Virus record (IMG/VR): IMGVR_UViG_3300031578_000039 | Span: 1 to 58,771 of that record | Length of the DNA stretch: 58,771 nt | Source of the DNA: a virus | Reading direction: 5' to 3' (one strand) | Part shown: piece by piece, positions 22,781-31,847 of the stretch | Numbering within the stretch: the first letter of the stretch is position 1 | How the letters are laid out: each line of letters opens with the position of its first letter | Notes under the pieces: generated by a model | Database searches by the model: none | The model's input: the letters and a program-made list of their open reading frames with translations, nothing else | Told to the model about the DNA's origin: nothing | Made by a program: the position numbers and the translations under genes

Positions 22781-23020
22781 ATGATAGAATATAATCATGA
22801 AGTTTGGCACGAATGCGAAAGCTGTGGATTTCAGTTTGATAGGAGAGTGTATGTAAAATGTCCTATTTGTAATAAAACCACACAAACACACATCCTTGAT
22901 ATATATTTGAATGGGCAATCAGTATATCAAGTTAATGGAGTTGTAAAAATCAAAAGGACAATTCCAGTTAAATTACACATGTTTATGATAATGTGTAGCG
23001 ATTATACTTTTTTAAACTAA
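22781..23020 (+). CDS. Zinc-ribbon protein
   Basis: 79 residues: HECESCGFQFDRR and VKCPICNKTT form one four-Cys zinc ribbon; the rest is beta-rich. It starts three bases after the nuclease-motor stop, so it is likely co-translated and may be a partner. Function unknown. Confidence 0.65.
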   Translation: MIEYNHEVWHECESCGFQFDRRVYVKCPICNKTTQTHILDIYLNGQSVYQVNGVVKIKRTIPVKLHMFMIMCSDYTFLN

Positions 23021-23038
23021 CTTTTATAAATAATAACT

Positions 23039-23902
23039 ATGGCAACTAAAATTGAATGGACAGAAGCAACGTGGAATCCTATTATTGGCTGTTCCAAAAT
23101 CTCACCGGGATGTGAGAACTGCTATGCTGAAAAAATGGCGGGTAGATTATCAAATATTGTAAGTACTGCACATTATTTAAGAGTTGTGGAGCAAAATGTT
23201 AGCGCACCATTCGTACATAGAGGGTTACAAATATGGAATGGACAAACTCATTTTGTAGAATCAGCATTAGATAAGCCACTAAAGCGTAAAAAGCCTACAA
23301 TGTACTTTGTGTGCAGCATGGGAGATTTATTTCACGAATCAGTTCCTTTTGAATGGATTGATAAAGTAATGGCTGTAATTGCTCAAACGCCACAGCACAC
23401 TTTTCAAATCCTAACAAAACGAGCTGACAGAATGAATAAATACTTTGAACGCTCAGAATATGATTTTGGCTATAAAATAACACCTAATATATGGCTTGGA
23501 GTAACTGTCGAAAACCAAGAACAGGCAGATAAAAGGATACCAATTTTATTAGAAATTCCGGCAGCAATTCGATTTGTAAGTATAGAACCTATGCTTGGGC
23601 AAATATATTTAACTGATTTTGAAAACCCTTTTTATAATTACATAGATAAAACCGAAAATATTAACAGCATTGACTGGGTAATATGTGGAGGCGAAACAGG
23701 AACTAAAGCTCGTCCTATGCACCCTGATTGGGTTAGATCATTAAGGGATCAATGCAAAGAAACTAATACGCCTTTATTCTTTAAATCATGGGGAGAGTAT
23801 GCACCATTTACGCATGAAAAAGGATTTGAGATGGTAAAAGTCGGCAAAAAGAAATCTGGTAATCTAATTGATGGAAAGCAATACAGAGATTTTCCCAAGT
23901 AG
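23039..23902 (+). CDS. Gp37/Gp68-family (DUF5131) phage protein
   Basis: 287 residues. EWTEATWNPIIGCSKISPGC followed by ENCYAEKMAGRL gives the family's three-Cys signature, resembling a radical-SAM-type cluster site. VICGGETGTKARPMHPDWVR, RDQCKETNTPLFFKSWG are further family hallmarks. The family is frequent in phages; its reaction is not established. The length is typical. Immediately upstream of small genes and the Cas9 operon. Confidence 0.85.
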   Translation: MATKIEWTEATWNPIIGCSKISPGCENCYAEKMAGRLSNIVSTAHYLRVVEQNVSAPFVHRGLQIWNGQTHFVESALDKPLKRKKPTMYFVCSMGDLFHESVPFEWIDKVMAVIAQTPQHTFQILTKRADRMNKYFERSEYDFGYKITPNIWLGVTVENQEQADKRIPILLEIPAAIRFVSIEPMLGQIYLTDFENPFYNYIDKTENINSIDWVICGGETGTKARPMHPDWVRSLRDQCKETNTPLFFKSWGEYAPFTHEKGFEMVKVGKKKSGNLIDGKQYRDFPK

Positions 23903-23942
23903 TTTAATATTGTATCTTTTTATAATTAATTTTAATAAAACA

Positions 23943-24251
23943 ATGATGAGTTTACTTGAGCGATTTGAAATAAAATCAGGAGAAGAAATATCAGTAAAAA
24001 ACGAAAATGGCACTTATTTTGTTGAGCTTCGTAAATCTGAAAAGGTTAATCTTAACCCTAATGATATTTACACAAGAGATATTATGCCGCATACAGGTAA
24101 TTATATCCGTATGGATGGATACACATTTCCAATGACAGATTTTAACATATCAGAATGGAAAGAAACAGGCGCAAAAGGAATGATTAATGACAGAATAGAG
24201 GTTAGTAAAGATCAGTTTTTAGAGATTTGTAACATTACAAAAACAAAATAG
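23943..24251 (+). CDS. Hypothetical protein
   Basis: 102 residues from MMSLLERFEIKSGEEISVKN. An upstream in-frame ATG at 23868 would overlap the preceding gene and give a hydrophobic, unlikely N-terminus. Beta-rich with YIRMDGYTFPMTDFNISEWK. No family recognised. Confidence 0.6.
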   Translation: MMSLLERFEIKSGEEISVKNENGTYFVELRKSEKVNLNPNDIYTRDIMPHTGNYIRMDGYTFPMTDFNISEWKETGAKGMINDRIEVSKDQFLEICNITKTK

Positions 24252-24334
24252 TTTGCTCGTGACACGATTGTCATTACCAAAAAGTAAATAGCTGTAATTC
24301 ACAAACTTAACCATACTTAAAAAACACTTACAAC

Positions 24335-24616
24335 ATGGCACAATACAGAGTAATTAAAACACCATTCGGATACGTTTGTCAGGTGAAAGTAACAAGACTT
24401 GTAAAACGTTGGATACTTCCTGATAAAATGAAAGATGAATTTGTTAATCTTAATAGGTTCGGTAAGCCATGCACTAAATTTAAACCCATTAAGGCTTATT
24501 ATCGACAGCCAAGTAGTATTTGCCATACTCCTTTTATAACAGAGAGAGAAGCAAAGGAATGGCTTAATAAAATAATAAAAAAACAGGGGGCATTTTCTCG
24601 CTCATGTGTTGGTTAA
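24335..24616 (+). CDS. Small hypothetical protein upstream of Cas9
   Basis: 93 residues, basic (CQVKVTRLVKRWILPDKMKD, FKPIKAYYRQPSSICHTPF), C-terminal helix REAKEWLNKIIKKQG. It ends 26 bases before cas9 and is probably in the same operon. No anti-CRISPR or Cas family was recognised. Confidence 0.55.
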   Translation: MAQYRVIKTPFGYVCQVKVTRLVKRWILPDKMKDEFVNLNRFGKPCTKFKPIKAYYRQPSSICHTPFITEREAKEWLNKIIKKQGAFSRSCVG

Positions 24617-24642
24617 AACATTAATTATAAAAACTTAAGACA

Positions 24643-27384
24643 ATGAACAAATTATCAATTTATTGCGATTTGCGAAGCATAGGATGGATTATAACAAACG
24701 GAAACAATATCATAAGAAAAGGAATTAAACGTATAAATGTAGATTTTGATACTTATTATGAGTTTATTTCTGGAAATGTTATAAGCAAAAGAGTTAATAG
24801 AAGATTAAAAAGAACCGCAAGGCGAAACAAATGGAGGCGAAACAGCCGCAAAGAAAGCCTTATTAATTTCCTTACATGTCTTAACATGATGCCAACAAAA
24901 GAAATGTTAAGCACTGACAAGCTTAGTCGTTATAAACTAAGAGTTAAAGCGTTATCAAAAATAGTTTCTGCAAAAGAATTAGGCTTAATAATGTTTGACT
25001 TACAGAAAAAAAGAGGTTATAAATCCATGCGTGGAGTAATGGCAGATGGCAGCGATTATTTAGACCAAATAAAAGAGCATGAAGAAAATTTAAAAAGCTT
25101 CCCTTCAATATCTGCATATCTTCTCACCATTGATAGCGATAAGGATGTAATATTTACAAGAGAAAGTTACGAAGCTGAATTTGACAAAATTTGTCAAAAA
25201 CAAATAACAGACTCAAAAATTACCGAAAAATTAAGAAGTATAATATACTTTCAGAGACCATTAAGGAAAGGTGCGATTTCTAATTGTAATTTGGAGAAAA
25301 ACAGAAAAGTAACGCACAAATCTCATCCTGATTATCAAACATTTAGGTGTTATCGTGATGCAAATAACATAACAATATTAGATAACCAAATGAAAGAAGT
25401 GCCGATCTCTTTAGAATTTAGATACAAGTGGGCTAACAATCTATTAAAAGGTAATGGATTAACTAAAGCTTCTTGCTGTAAAGATTTGGGAATTAAAAAA
25501 AGTACAGGCTATTCATGGTTAAGCGGTAAAAGATTAGAGCCTAGTTCCATGTGTCAGCTTAATGAATTTGACTTTAACTCATTTGATCTTTGGCATAACT
25601 TGTATTCTGCTACCGATGAAGCTAAATTAATTAATTTGCTTATACAAAAATCGGGATTTACAGATGAGCAAATAGAAAGGTTAATTGACATTGATTTTAA
25701 GGGCATGGGATGGGGTGAATTTAGCCATAAAGCAATTAACAGATTATTGCCTTATCTCCAAAAAGGCATGAAATTAAAAGAGGCTATATTAAAAGAGTAT
25801 GGAAGCGTTGATATGAGCAGTGATATTACTTTACGTAACCTTTTATTAGAGCAGGTATTTGAGAGTACTAAATCTCTGATTGAAGAAATTAGTAAACAAT
25901 ATCAGATTGGAGAAATGCAAATAGAACTTAATCAATCGCTGAAACAAGGCAATAAAATTAGAAAACGAATATCTTCAGGCAAACGTAAAAAAGAAAAGTG
26001 GGAAAAAGAGAATGAGCAAACAATAATTGATGCAGGAGCAGAACCAAGCTCATATAATTATCACAAATTAAAATTATGGGAGGAATGGGACGGTTACAGC
26101 CCGTATGATCCTGATATAAAAATTGATTTAAAAGACTTATTCACAGATGAGTATAACATCGACCATATCGTCCCAAAGTGTAAGATAATGGAACGAGGTT
26201 TTAATAATCAATGCTTGTCGAAAAAGAATCTTAATGAGCATAAAGATCAATTAACTGGAATAGAATTTGCTGAAAAAACAGGAATCATAGAAAAATATAA
26301 ATCATTGATAGAAAGCCTGAAAATATCAGATACAAAGAGGAAATTTCTATTTATGAAATCTAATGAAATCCCAACAGATTACGTAAGCTCAATGTCTGGA
26401 TCTGACTACAATACAAAATGCTTTTTAACACTACATGAAAATTCTACTTGTATCCCAAATAAAATAGTTAATCGCTATTATAGAGAGTGGAACTTCAACC
26501 AATTTAATGATGAAGATGCAAGAAGTAGTTTAATGAAAGCACTTGTATTGTGCAATATGAGCAATGAAACTGTTAAATACTTTGACAACTTGGTTGGATT
26601 AGGAGAAAAAAGCATTGGAAGATATAATTTAACTCCTGAAATTACAGATATTGGAGAAATGCCAAATATTTACATGCCGTCTATTAAGCTATATCGTAAA
26701 ATAAAAGGTAATTACTCACCTAGATTTCAGCTTCATAAAGAGACTGTTTACGGTTATCGACCTAAAAAAACAATTAACGGAAAAGGACAGGAAATAATTG
26801 AAAATTACTATAAGGTTAGAAAACCAATTGAAAGCCTAACAAAGCCAATGATGTCAAAAATTATGGATGGTGCTATTTCTAAAATTGTCAATGAAAGATT
26901 TAACGAATGTGGCACAATTGATAAATTCATTGAGAGTATTGAAGAAAATCCATTAATACATAACGGAAAACAAATAAAATCAATTTCTATTGAAGTAAAA
27001 AGTGATGCAGTTATGCCTTTACATTCTACCGATGGGAATGGTAATACTTTCGGGAAAAAACATCATGATAAAAAGATTGATTTTGTTTATAGTTCAGGGG
27101 CCGCATTCATGTATCTCGAAAAAGGCAAATATCGAACCATGCCATTGATGGAATATATTGATAGCCTGAACAATGGTACTATTCATAAATTTGAAAAAAC
27201 ATTTGCAAAAAACGATGTGGTTAAATTTGAAGGAAATCATTACTTCATTTGTGGTATTAGTGACGGAATCGTAGAAATAAGACCAACGCATCAGCTGAAT
27301 GCAGAAAAAGGGATAAAATGCAGTAAAAACAAGATTAGTGAGTTTGAAAAACTAATAATTAACCAATTAGGATATGTTATATAA
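24643..27384 (+). CDS. cas9: Solo Cas9-like RNA-guided nuclease homologue with degenerate RuvC-III
   Basis: 913 residues, closest in layout to small type II-C Cas9. RuvC-I LSIYCDLRSIGW with Asp9; arginine-rich bridge (about 49-70, SKRVNRRLKRTARRNKWRRN); LQKKRGYKSMRG (119-131); RuvC-II MQIELNQ with Glu428; HNH YNIDHIVPKC with Asp507 and His508, and Asn529 in SKKNLNEHKDQ. The WED/PI side has SPRFQLHKETVYG (692-704) and a C-terminal KTFAKNDVVKFEGNHYFICG. Where HHxxDA of RuvC-III should be, I read ARSSLMKALVL (626-636), lacking His and Asp. HNH strand cutting may persist while RuvC cutting is lost. No cas1, cas2, array or tracrRNA is seen. Overlaps the helicase gene. Confidence 0.88.
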   Translation: MNKLSIYCDLRSIGWIITNGNNIIRKGIKRINVDFDTYYEFISGNVISKRVNRRLKRTARRNKWRRNSRKESLINFLTCLNMMPTKEMLSTDKLSRYKLRVKALSKIVSAKELGLIMFDLQKKRGYKSMRGVMADGSDYLDQIKEHEENLKSFPSISAYLLTIDSDKDVIFTRESYEAEFDKICQKQITDSKITEKLRSIIYFQRPLRKGAISNCNLEKNRKVTHKSHPDYQTFRCYRDANNITILDNQMKEVPISLEFRYKWANNLLKGNGLTKASCCKDLGIKKSTGYSWLSGKRLEPSSMCQLNEFDFNSFDLWHNLYSATDEAKLINLLIQKSGFTDEQIERLIDIDFKGMGWGEFSHKAINRLLPYLQKGMKLKEAILKEYGSVDMSSDITLRNLLLEQVFESTKSLIEEISKQYQIGEMQIELNQSLKQGNKIRKRISSGKRKKEKWEKENEQTIIDAGAEPSSYNYHKLKLWEEWDGYSPYDPDIKIDLKDLFTDEYNIDHIVPKCKIMERGFNNQCLSKKNLNEHKDQLTGIEFAEKTGIIEKYKSLIESLKISDTKRKFLFMKSNEIPTDYVSSMSGSDYNTKCFLTLHENSTCIPNKIVNRYYREWNFNQFNDEDARSSLMKALVLCNMSNETVKYFDNLVGLGEKSIGRYNLTPEITDIGEMPNIYMPSIKLYRKIKGNYSPRFQLHKETVYGYRPKKTINGKGQEIIENYYKVRKPIESLTKPMMSKIMDGAISKIVNERFNECGTIDKFIESIEENPLIHNGKQIKSISIEVKSDAVMPLHSTDGNGNTFGKKHHDKKIDFVYSSGAAFMYLEKGKYRTMPLMEYIDSLNNGTIHKFEKTFAKNDVVKFEGNHYFICGISDGIVEIRPTHQLNAEKGIKCSKNKISEFEKLIINQLGYVI

Positions 27385-28993
27385 AATAAGATTAGATTTT
27401 GACAGATATATTAGTGAATTCGACGACAGCCACTTAGTTATTATTGATGGGAAAAAGGAATATATCCCGAAATCTATCATTCATTTATTAAAGAAGAAGC
27501 GTAAATTCGCTATCGTTCCTCGGTGGTATTTTGAGAAAAAAACAGATATTACGATTGAAAATATTGAGGAGACTAAATTTATCAGCATTGGAGGAAGCAT
27601 TTTAAATAGTCATAAAGCTGAAAAATGTAGTGTTATTGAAAGTAAAGTTTTTCCTTTAAGAAAAAAACAGAGAGAGCTTGTAAATCATTTTATAAGTAGC
27701 CGATTTATAGCTTGGTTGTGCGATGCAGGAACTGGTAAAACAATATGTACAACTACAATAGCTTATAGCCGTTGGAAAGCAGGATTAGTAAGCAATACAT
27801 TTATAATGTGTCCTGCACATTTAAAAACACAATGGGAAAAATTAATTCTTTCTTACTATCCAGATTTCTCCGATTTTCACATAGTGTCTATTGATTCTAC
27901 CAGTACCGATAATGGGCTTGAAAAAACATTGAAAAAATTCAATGATTTAGATGGTGAAATTCAGCTGATTATTGATGAGAGCCAATACTTAAAGAATAAT
28001 TCAGCAAACAGGTCAAGAAATCTTGAAAAAAACTTCAATGCCGAATACGTTCAGATAGCTACGGCATTTCCTATCGAGAGAAGCGCAGGAGACTTGTTCT
28101 ATCAATTCGGAGTAATGAGCCGTGAAATTATAGGGTGTGAGAATTATGGGCAATATGAGCAAAATTTTCTCATACTTGGCGGTAATGATGGCGAAAGAAT
28201 TGTCGCATATAAAAACACAGAGCAATTAAAGGAAAGGATCAGCCCATACATCGCACGGATGGAATTTAAAGAGGTAAACTCTGATATTCCACCAGTGGCA
28301 GAGAGGTACGTTTATTTCGATTTAAACAAAGAGCAGAAAGAAGCTATTGGCGCAATAGAGAATTTAATAGTTCAGATGCAGACAAAAACAGGATGGTTGC
28401 CAGAGAATAAAAAGTACATGATAGACACTTTTTTACACAAGATATGTAGCGGCTACGTTCCAACACAGGAAGAAATAAATACCACCTTTAAAGACTTCGG
28501 AAAGCTTGGCGAAAGCGCAGATAATATAAGGAAAATAGGACAAATAGCGTATAATCCTTATAATAATAGAATAAAAGCACTAAAAGAACAACTTGAAATA
28601 TTGAGAAATAAACAGGTTATAATTTGGTGCAAGTATATTGATGAAATCAAAACCATTCATTCAGAGATTGGCAATAGCATTGTAATAGATGGAAGTGTGA
28701 CAGGGAAAAAAAGAGATCAGGCAGAGGATGATTTTAAAAGCGGAAAATATCAGTATTTAATAATATCAATAGGCATAAATTCTGGTTTGAATTTTAACAA
28801 CTGCCACAAAACAATTTTCTTTTCTCAGGATTATTCAAGAACAAAGAGAGAGAACGCAAAATTACGAATACAGAGAGCAGATCAAATAAAACCATGTGAG
28901 GCTATATTTATTGTTGCAAATAATAGTCTAGACGTAAGGATATTTGAAAATGCAAAACACAAAAATAAAATTTGCAATATTTTTGAAAAATAA
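27374..28993 (+). CDS. SNF2-type superfamily 2 helicase overlapping cas9
   Basis: 539 residues. Walker A is CDAGTGKTICT (about 117), motif Ia FIMCPAHLKTQWEK, motif II LIIDESQYLKN, a motif III-like IATAFPIERSAGDL, motif V-like IGINSGLNFNNCHKTIFF, and motif VI LRIQRADQIKP. This order fits SNF2-like DNA translocases such as phage helicases. The first 90 residues are specific. Its start overlaps the end of cas9 by 11 bases, implying translational coupling. It could remodel DNA or R-loops for the Cas9 homologue (inference) or act in replication. Confidence 0.85.
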   Translation: MLYKIRLDFDRYISEFDDSHLVIIDGKKEYIPKSIIHLLKKKRKFAIVPRWYFEKKTDITIENIEETKFISIGGSILNSHKAEKCSVIESKVFPLRKKQRELVNHFISSRFIAWLCDAGTGKTICTTTIAYSRWKAGLVSNTFIMCPAHLKTQWEKLILSYYPDFSDFHIVSIDSTSTDNGLEKTLKKFNDLDGEIQLIIDESQYLKNNSANRSRNLEKNFNAEYVQIATAFPIERSAGDLFYQFGVMSREIIGCENYGQYEQNFLILGGNDGERIVAYKNTEQLKERISPYIARMEFKEVNSDIPPVAERYVYFDLNKEQKEAIGAIENLIVQMQTKTGWLPENKKYMIDTFLHKICSGYVPTQEEINTTFKDFGKLGESADNIRKIGQIAYNPYNNRIKALKEQLEILRNKQVIIWCKYIDEIKTIHSEIGNSIVIDGSVTGKKRDQAEDDFKSGKYQYLIISIGINSGLNFNNCHKTIFFSQDYSRTKRENAKLRIQRADQIKPCEAIFIVANNSLDVRIFENAKHKNKICNIFEK

Positions 28994-29032
28994 ATTTATT
29001 GGAAATCAGTTACTTACATAGAAAACTAAAAA

Positions 29033-29060
29033 AAACTTCACTTTTTCTTTGAAAAAGTTT
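29033..29060 (+). terminator. Probable terminator after the Cas9-helicase operon
   Basis: AAACTTCACTTTTT and AAAAAGTTT form an A/T-rich stem just after the helicase stop; it overlaps the next promoter. Confidence 0.5.
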
Positions 29061-29088
29061 GCAGAATCAGATATTTGTCGTATATTTG
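29058..29088 (+). promoter_or_regulatory. Consensus Bacteroidota promoter
   Basis: TTTG (29058-29061), 19 bases, TATATTTG (29081-29088), a perfect match. Drives the genes from 29124. No palindromic operator is attached. Confidence 0.85.
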
Positions 29089-29123
29089 TATTGAAGGTTA
29101 ACAACAACTAAAAAACAAATATC

Positions 29124-29420
29124 ATGACAAACACTACAACAGTATTTTTAAAAGAAAACAGAGAAGAAATAATTAACGTTTTAAATAACATTATTTCAAA
29201 CATGAGAGGCGTTACCCTTAAAGAAGCAATGGTAACTTTCAAAAATGAAATGGAAAAAACAAATAACAATAAAACTTTATCTTATTTCGCAGTTAAAGAG
29301 CTTCCGCAAACTCAAACCAAAATCGAAGTAGTATATTCTAAGCCTTACAGCCAAAGCAACCACGCTAAAATGGTTAACTATCACGGAAAAGAAAAAGCAA
29401 GACAATTAACCTCTTTATAA
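29124..29420 (+). CDS. Small hypothetical protein
   Basis: 98 residues: MTNTTTVFLKENREEIINVL, amphipathic helices (GVTLKEAMVTFKNEM), then a basic tail (HAKMVNYHGKEKARQL). Strong own promoter, so it is probably abundant. Function unknown. Confidence 0.65.
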   Translation: MTNTTTVFLKENREEIINVLNNIISNMRGVTLKEAMVTFKNEMEKTNNNKTLSYFAVKELPQTQTKIEVVYSKPYSQSNHAKMVNYHGKEKARQLTSL

Positions 29421-29464
29421 AATAAGAAATAAAAAAATAATTTTAAACACTAAAAACTAGAATC

Positions 29465-29671
29465 ATGAACGCAAGAACAGCAGTCCAAGAAAACGCAAGA
29501 TTAGCAAACGAAATATTTAATTCAGCAAAAGAATTTAGCGAAAGAAAAAACATCACAGTTGAAGAAGCAATAGATTTCAAAGTATCTTTGATGATAAAGC
29601 ACGCCGAAAATGATAACAATCGTGCAGCCATAGAAATTATGGGAAGAAACGCAAAAAAATTAATATTTTAA
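29465..29671 (+). CDS. Small helical hypothetical protein
   Basis: 68 residues, almost wholly helical (ARTAVQENARLANEIFNSAK, ITVEEAIDFKVSLMIKHAEN). Second gene of the operon from the promoter at 29058. Confidence 0.6.
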   Translation: MNARTAVQENARLANEIFNSAKEFSERKNITVEEAIDFKVSLMIKHAENDNNRAAIEIMGRNAKKLIF

Positions 29672-29683
29672 AATTAACAAGCC

Positions 29684-29857
29684 ATGCCAAGTGGAGGTAA
29701 AAGAGAAAATGCAGGAAGGAAATTAAAGTACGGAGAAGCTACAAAAACAGTAGCTTTCCGTGTTCCTGTTTCAATGATAGAAGATTTAAAAAAACATGTG
29801 AAAAATGAGTTTGAAAAACGCAAAAATAGCAATACTACACACTTTCAGCAGAAATGA
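29684..29857 (+). CDS. Small basic protein, MPSGGKRENAGRK type
   Basis: 57 residues. MPSGGKRENAGRKLKYGEAT followed by KTVAFRVPVSMIEDLKKHVK, a pattern seen in small phage and plasmid proteins whose second half resembles a ribbon-helix-helix (strand then two helices). Possibly DNA-binding. Its end overlaps the start of the radical SAM gene by 53 bases in another frame. Confidence 0.6.
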   Translation: MPSGGKRENAGRKLKYGEATKTVAFRVPVSMIEDLKKHVKNEFEKRKNSNTTHFQQK

Positions 29858-31058
29858 CAGTACGAGCATAGGTGCTTTGGTGATCAAAGATGAACTGGAA
29901 CGAAAAGGCTATCATGTTGATTTTTGCGACTATTCAAGTGCGTTTAACTATACACACGTACTAGTGTCAATGACCTCTACTGACGATATATTTCATATTT
30001 ATGCAGGGTGCAAAAAAAATAATTGGCAAAACAGAACATTTAAAGCACTTGTAGGAGGTTTTGGTTGCCAGAACCCTATTGCGCTATCCGATTACATTGA
30101 TTATGCTTTTTTCGGGCGTACTGATGGAATTATTGAAGATGTTTTGATTAATCATTTAAAATTCAAAGAGCATCTTTTTAAGATTTCAAAACCTCACATG
30201 GTATCTATTAGGCAGGTTTCAGAATGTTATCCTAATTCAATAAAACACAATGGGGCAAAATGGAGGGAAAAATCGATTGGATGCCCTGTTAAGTGCAAGT
30301 TTTGTTCATTTTCACACACGAGGGATTGGGTAAAAGGAGAATACGAAACTTTTGAATGGCTACTAAAAGGTAGAACACAGGAAGTTCTAATAAAAGATAT
30401 TCCAGAAAAAGTAATAAAAAAACAGGGATGGGTAAAAAGTGCGATTGATGGATATTCCGAAAGATTGAGGTTTAAATATGGAAAGAAATTTGCAACATGG
30501 GAAAACATAGAAAATGCTTTAGACCACTTATGTACATTTAAAGGTACAACTAAATTACAACTATACAATATTCATAATTTCCCAACAGAAACAAAAGAAG
30601 ACATCATAGAGTTTTTTGATTTTTTTAACAATTACGTGGAAGATGCTTACAAGGGCGATGGTAAGCTTATAGTAGAGATACATAATACTCCATTTAGACC
30701 GACATTGTGTACTCCAATGGAAAGGCAGGGTGCGAAATTATTTCCTGCTGCAAAACCTCAGGTAGGATTGTTAAATAATTATTTTAATTATTTGCCAGTA
30801 AAACCAAACTCTTTGACAATCGCATCTAAAAATAATATTCATGTTAAATTCAGCGTTTTTATTGAAAACCCATTTAAGCATTTAAAAGGGCTTATTAGTA
30901 TAAGGTACTCAGACAAGGATATAATAGAAGAAATACTTAGAATTGAAAGTATGTCAGGCGTTAAAGCTTTAGATTATTGTATTAAAAACATAGACATTAC
31001 ACCATATATCCGAGAATACAAAGAAAATGAAGACTTAAAATTCAAGTGGATTAAATGA
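29805..31058 (+). CDS. B12-binding-domain-type radical SAM protein
   Basis: 417 residues. The N-terminal part (IAILHTFSRNDSTSIGALVI) fits a Rossmann-like cobalamin-binding region without an obvious DxHxxG. The cluster motif is IGCPVKCKFCSFSHT, CX3CX2C, near residue 163. ATWENIENALDHL and NIHNFPTETKEDIIEFFDFF are typical of the barrel and of B12-type radical SAM enzymes (the latter ends the glycine/E-rich turn). Substrate unknown; DNA, RNA or peptide modification are possibilities. ATGA overlap with the next gene. Confidence 0.8.
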   Translation: MSLKNAKIAILHTFSRNDSTSIGALVIKDELERKGYHVDFCDYSSAFNYTHVLVSMTSTDDIFHIYAGCKKNNWQNRTFKALVGGFGCQNPIALSDYIDYAFFGRTDGIIEDVLINHLKFKEHLFKISKPHMVSIRQVSECYPNSIKHNGAKWREKSIGCPVKCKFCSFSHTRDWVKGEYETFEWLLKGRTQEVLIKDIPEKVIKKQGWVKSAIDGYSERLRFKYGKKFATWENIENALDHLCTFKGTTKLQLYNIHNFPTETKEDIIEFFDFFNNYVEDAYKGDGKLIVEIHNTPFRPTLCTPMERQGAKLFPAAKPQVGLLNNYFNYLPVKPNSLTIASKNNIHVKFSVFIENPFKHLKGLISIRYSDKDIIEEILRIESMSGVKALDYCIKNIDITPYIREYKENEDLKFKWIK

Positions 31059-31303
31059 GGTATAATAAATGGAAATTATCGCATGAAACAGCATTAAAAT
31101 GTTGGTATCCAGATATTTCAAAAATTATGAAATTTACAGGCAAAAGCTATGGTGCTATAATTAATAAAGCTTGGAGATCAGGATTAACAGGAAGCTATAA
31201 AGAAAGAAATTTTACAGGATATAAAAAAACGCCAACTGATGCTGACGTAACAGGAAATTCCCAACGGCTAAAGCCTTATTGTGATTTGCTATTACAAATG
31301 TAG
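31055..31303 (+). CDS. Small HTH-like protein coupled to the radical SAM gene
   Basis: 82 residues, with ALKCWYPDISKIMKFTGKSY and GAIINKAWRSGL resembling a homeodomain-like or sigma-4-like helix-turn-helix. Starts on the radical SAM stop (ATGA). Possibly targets that enzyme or regulates; unproven. Confidence 0.55.
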   Translation: MRYNKWKLSHETALKCWYPDISKIMKFTGKSYGAIINKAWRSGLTGSYKERNFTGYKKTPTDADVTGNSQRLKPYCDLLLQM

Positions 31304-31365
31304 TAAAAAAATAATACAATAATACTATTTGATTATTAAAAAATGAACGTAAAACTTAAATAACC

Positions 31366-31728
31366 ATGAAAGATTGTTGGATAAACCCGAATGGAGAGCT
31401 AATAAAGGTTGGACATTCTCAACACAACGAATATGCGTATGAATTGCTAGTGGAAGAAATGGGAATGAGACAGCTACGTAATTATATGAGAAAATATAAT
31501 TGCCTATCTTCTACTGAGGTGTTACATATGCGAGGATGGATCAGAATAAAATATAGTACACACTTAAAAATTATACAGATACTTGGTAATTGCATTGATT
31601 TAACTAGAGTTCAGAGGAATACGATTGATCCTAAAATGAATAGTAAACAACTGAAAGTAGCAAAACGATTGTGTAAAGAAAATAACACAACCCTACATAT
31701 GGCTGTAAACGACAAACGCTTCTGGTGA
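31366..31728 (+). CDS. Phage hypothetical protein
   Basis: 120 residues: MKDCWINPNGELIKVGHSQH, then YELLVEEMGMRQLRNYMRKY and EVLHMRGWIRIKYSTHLKII. The opening W-NP-G--I-V--H is reminiscent of small phage proteins of unknown function. C-terminal helix is basic. Last backbone gene before the second cassette array. Confidence 0.6.
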   Translation: MKDCWINPNGELIKVGHSQHNEYAYELLVEEMGMRQLRNYMRKYNCLSSTEVLHMRGWIRIKYSTHLKIIQILGNCIDLTRVQRNTIDPKMNSKQLKVAKRLCKENNTTLHMAVNDKRFW

Positions 31729-31847
31729 AGCACATGGTGTGACTGCATTCCTTATATACCTAACTGTTTTAATAAAAAATCGTTTTAATATTTTTTATTT
31801 ATTGTTAGCTTTTCGTTTTTGTGCGAGGGCTTAAAAACTTGAATATT

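Noticed and set aside
27000-27090. HHDKKID (Cas9 residues 807-813) as the RuvC-III motif
   Set aside because: It lies after QLHKETVYG, in the region corresponding to the WED/PI side, whereas RuvC-III must precede that landmark.
24251-29124. CRISPR array or tracrRNA next to the Cas9 homologue
   Set aside because: No set of regularly spaced direct repeats of 24-48 bases was seen in the short gaps around cas9 or elsewhere; only dispersed attC-like and promoter repeats occur.
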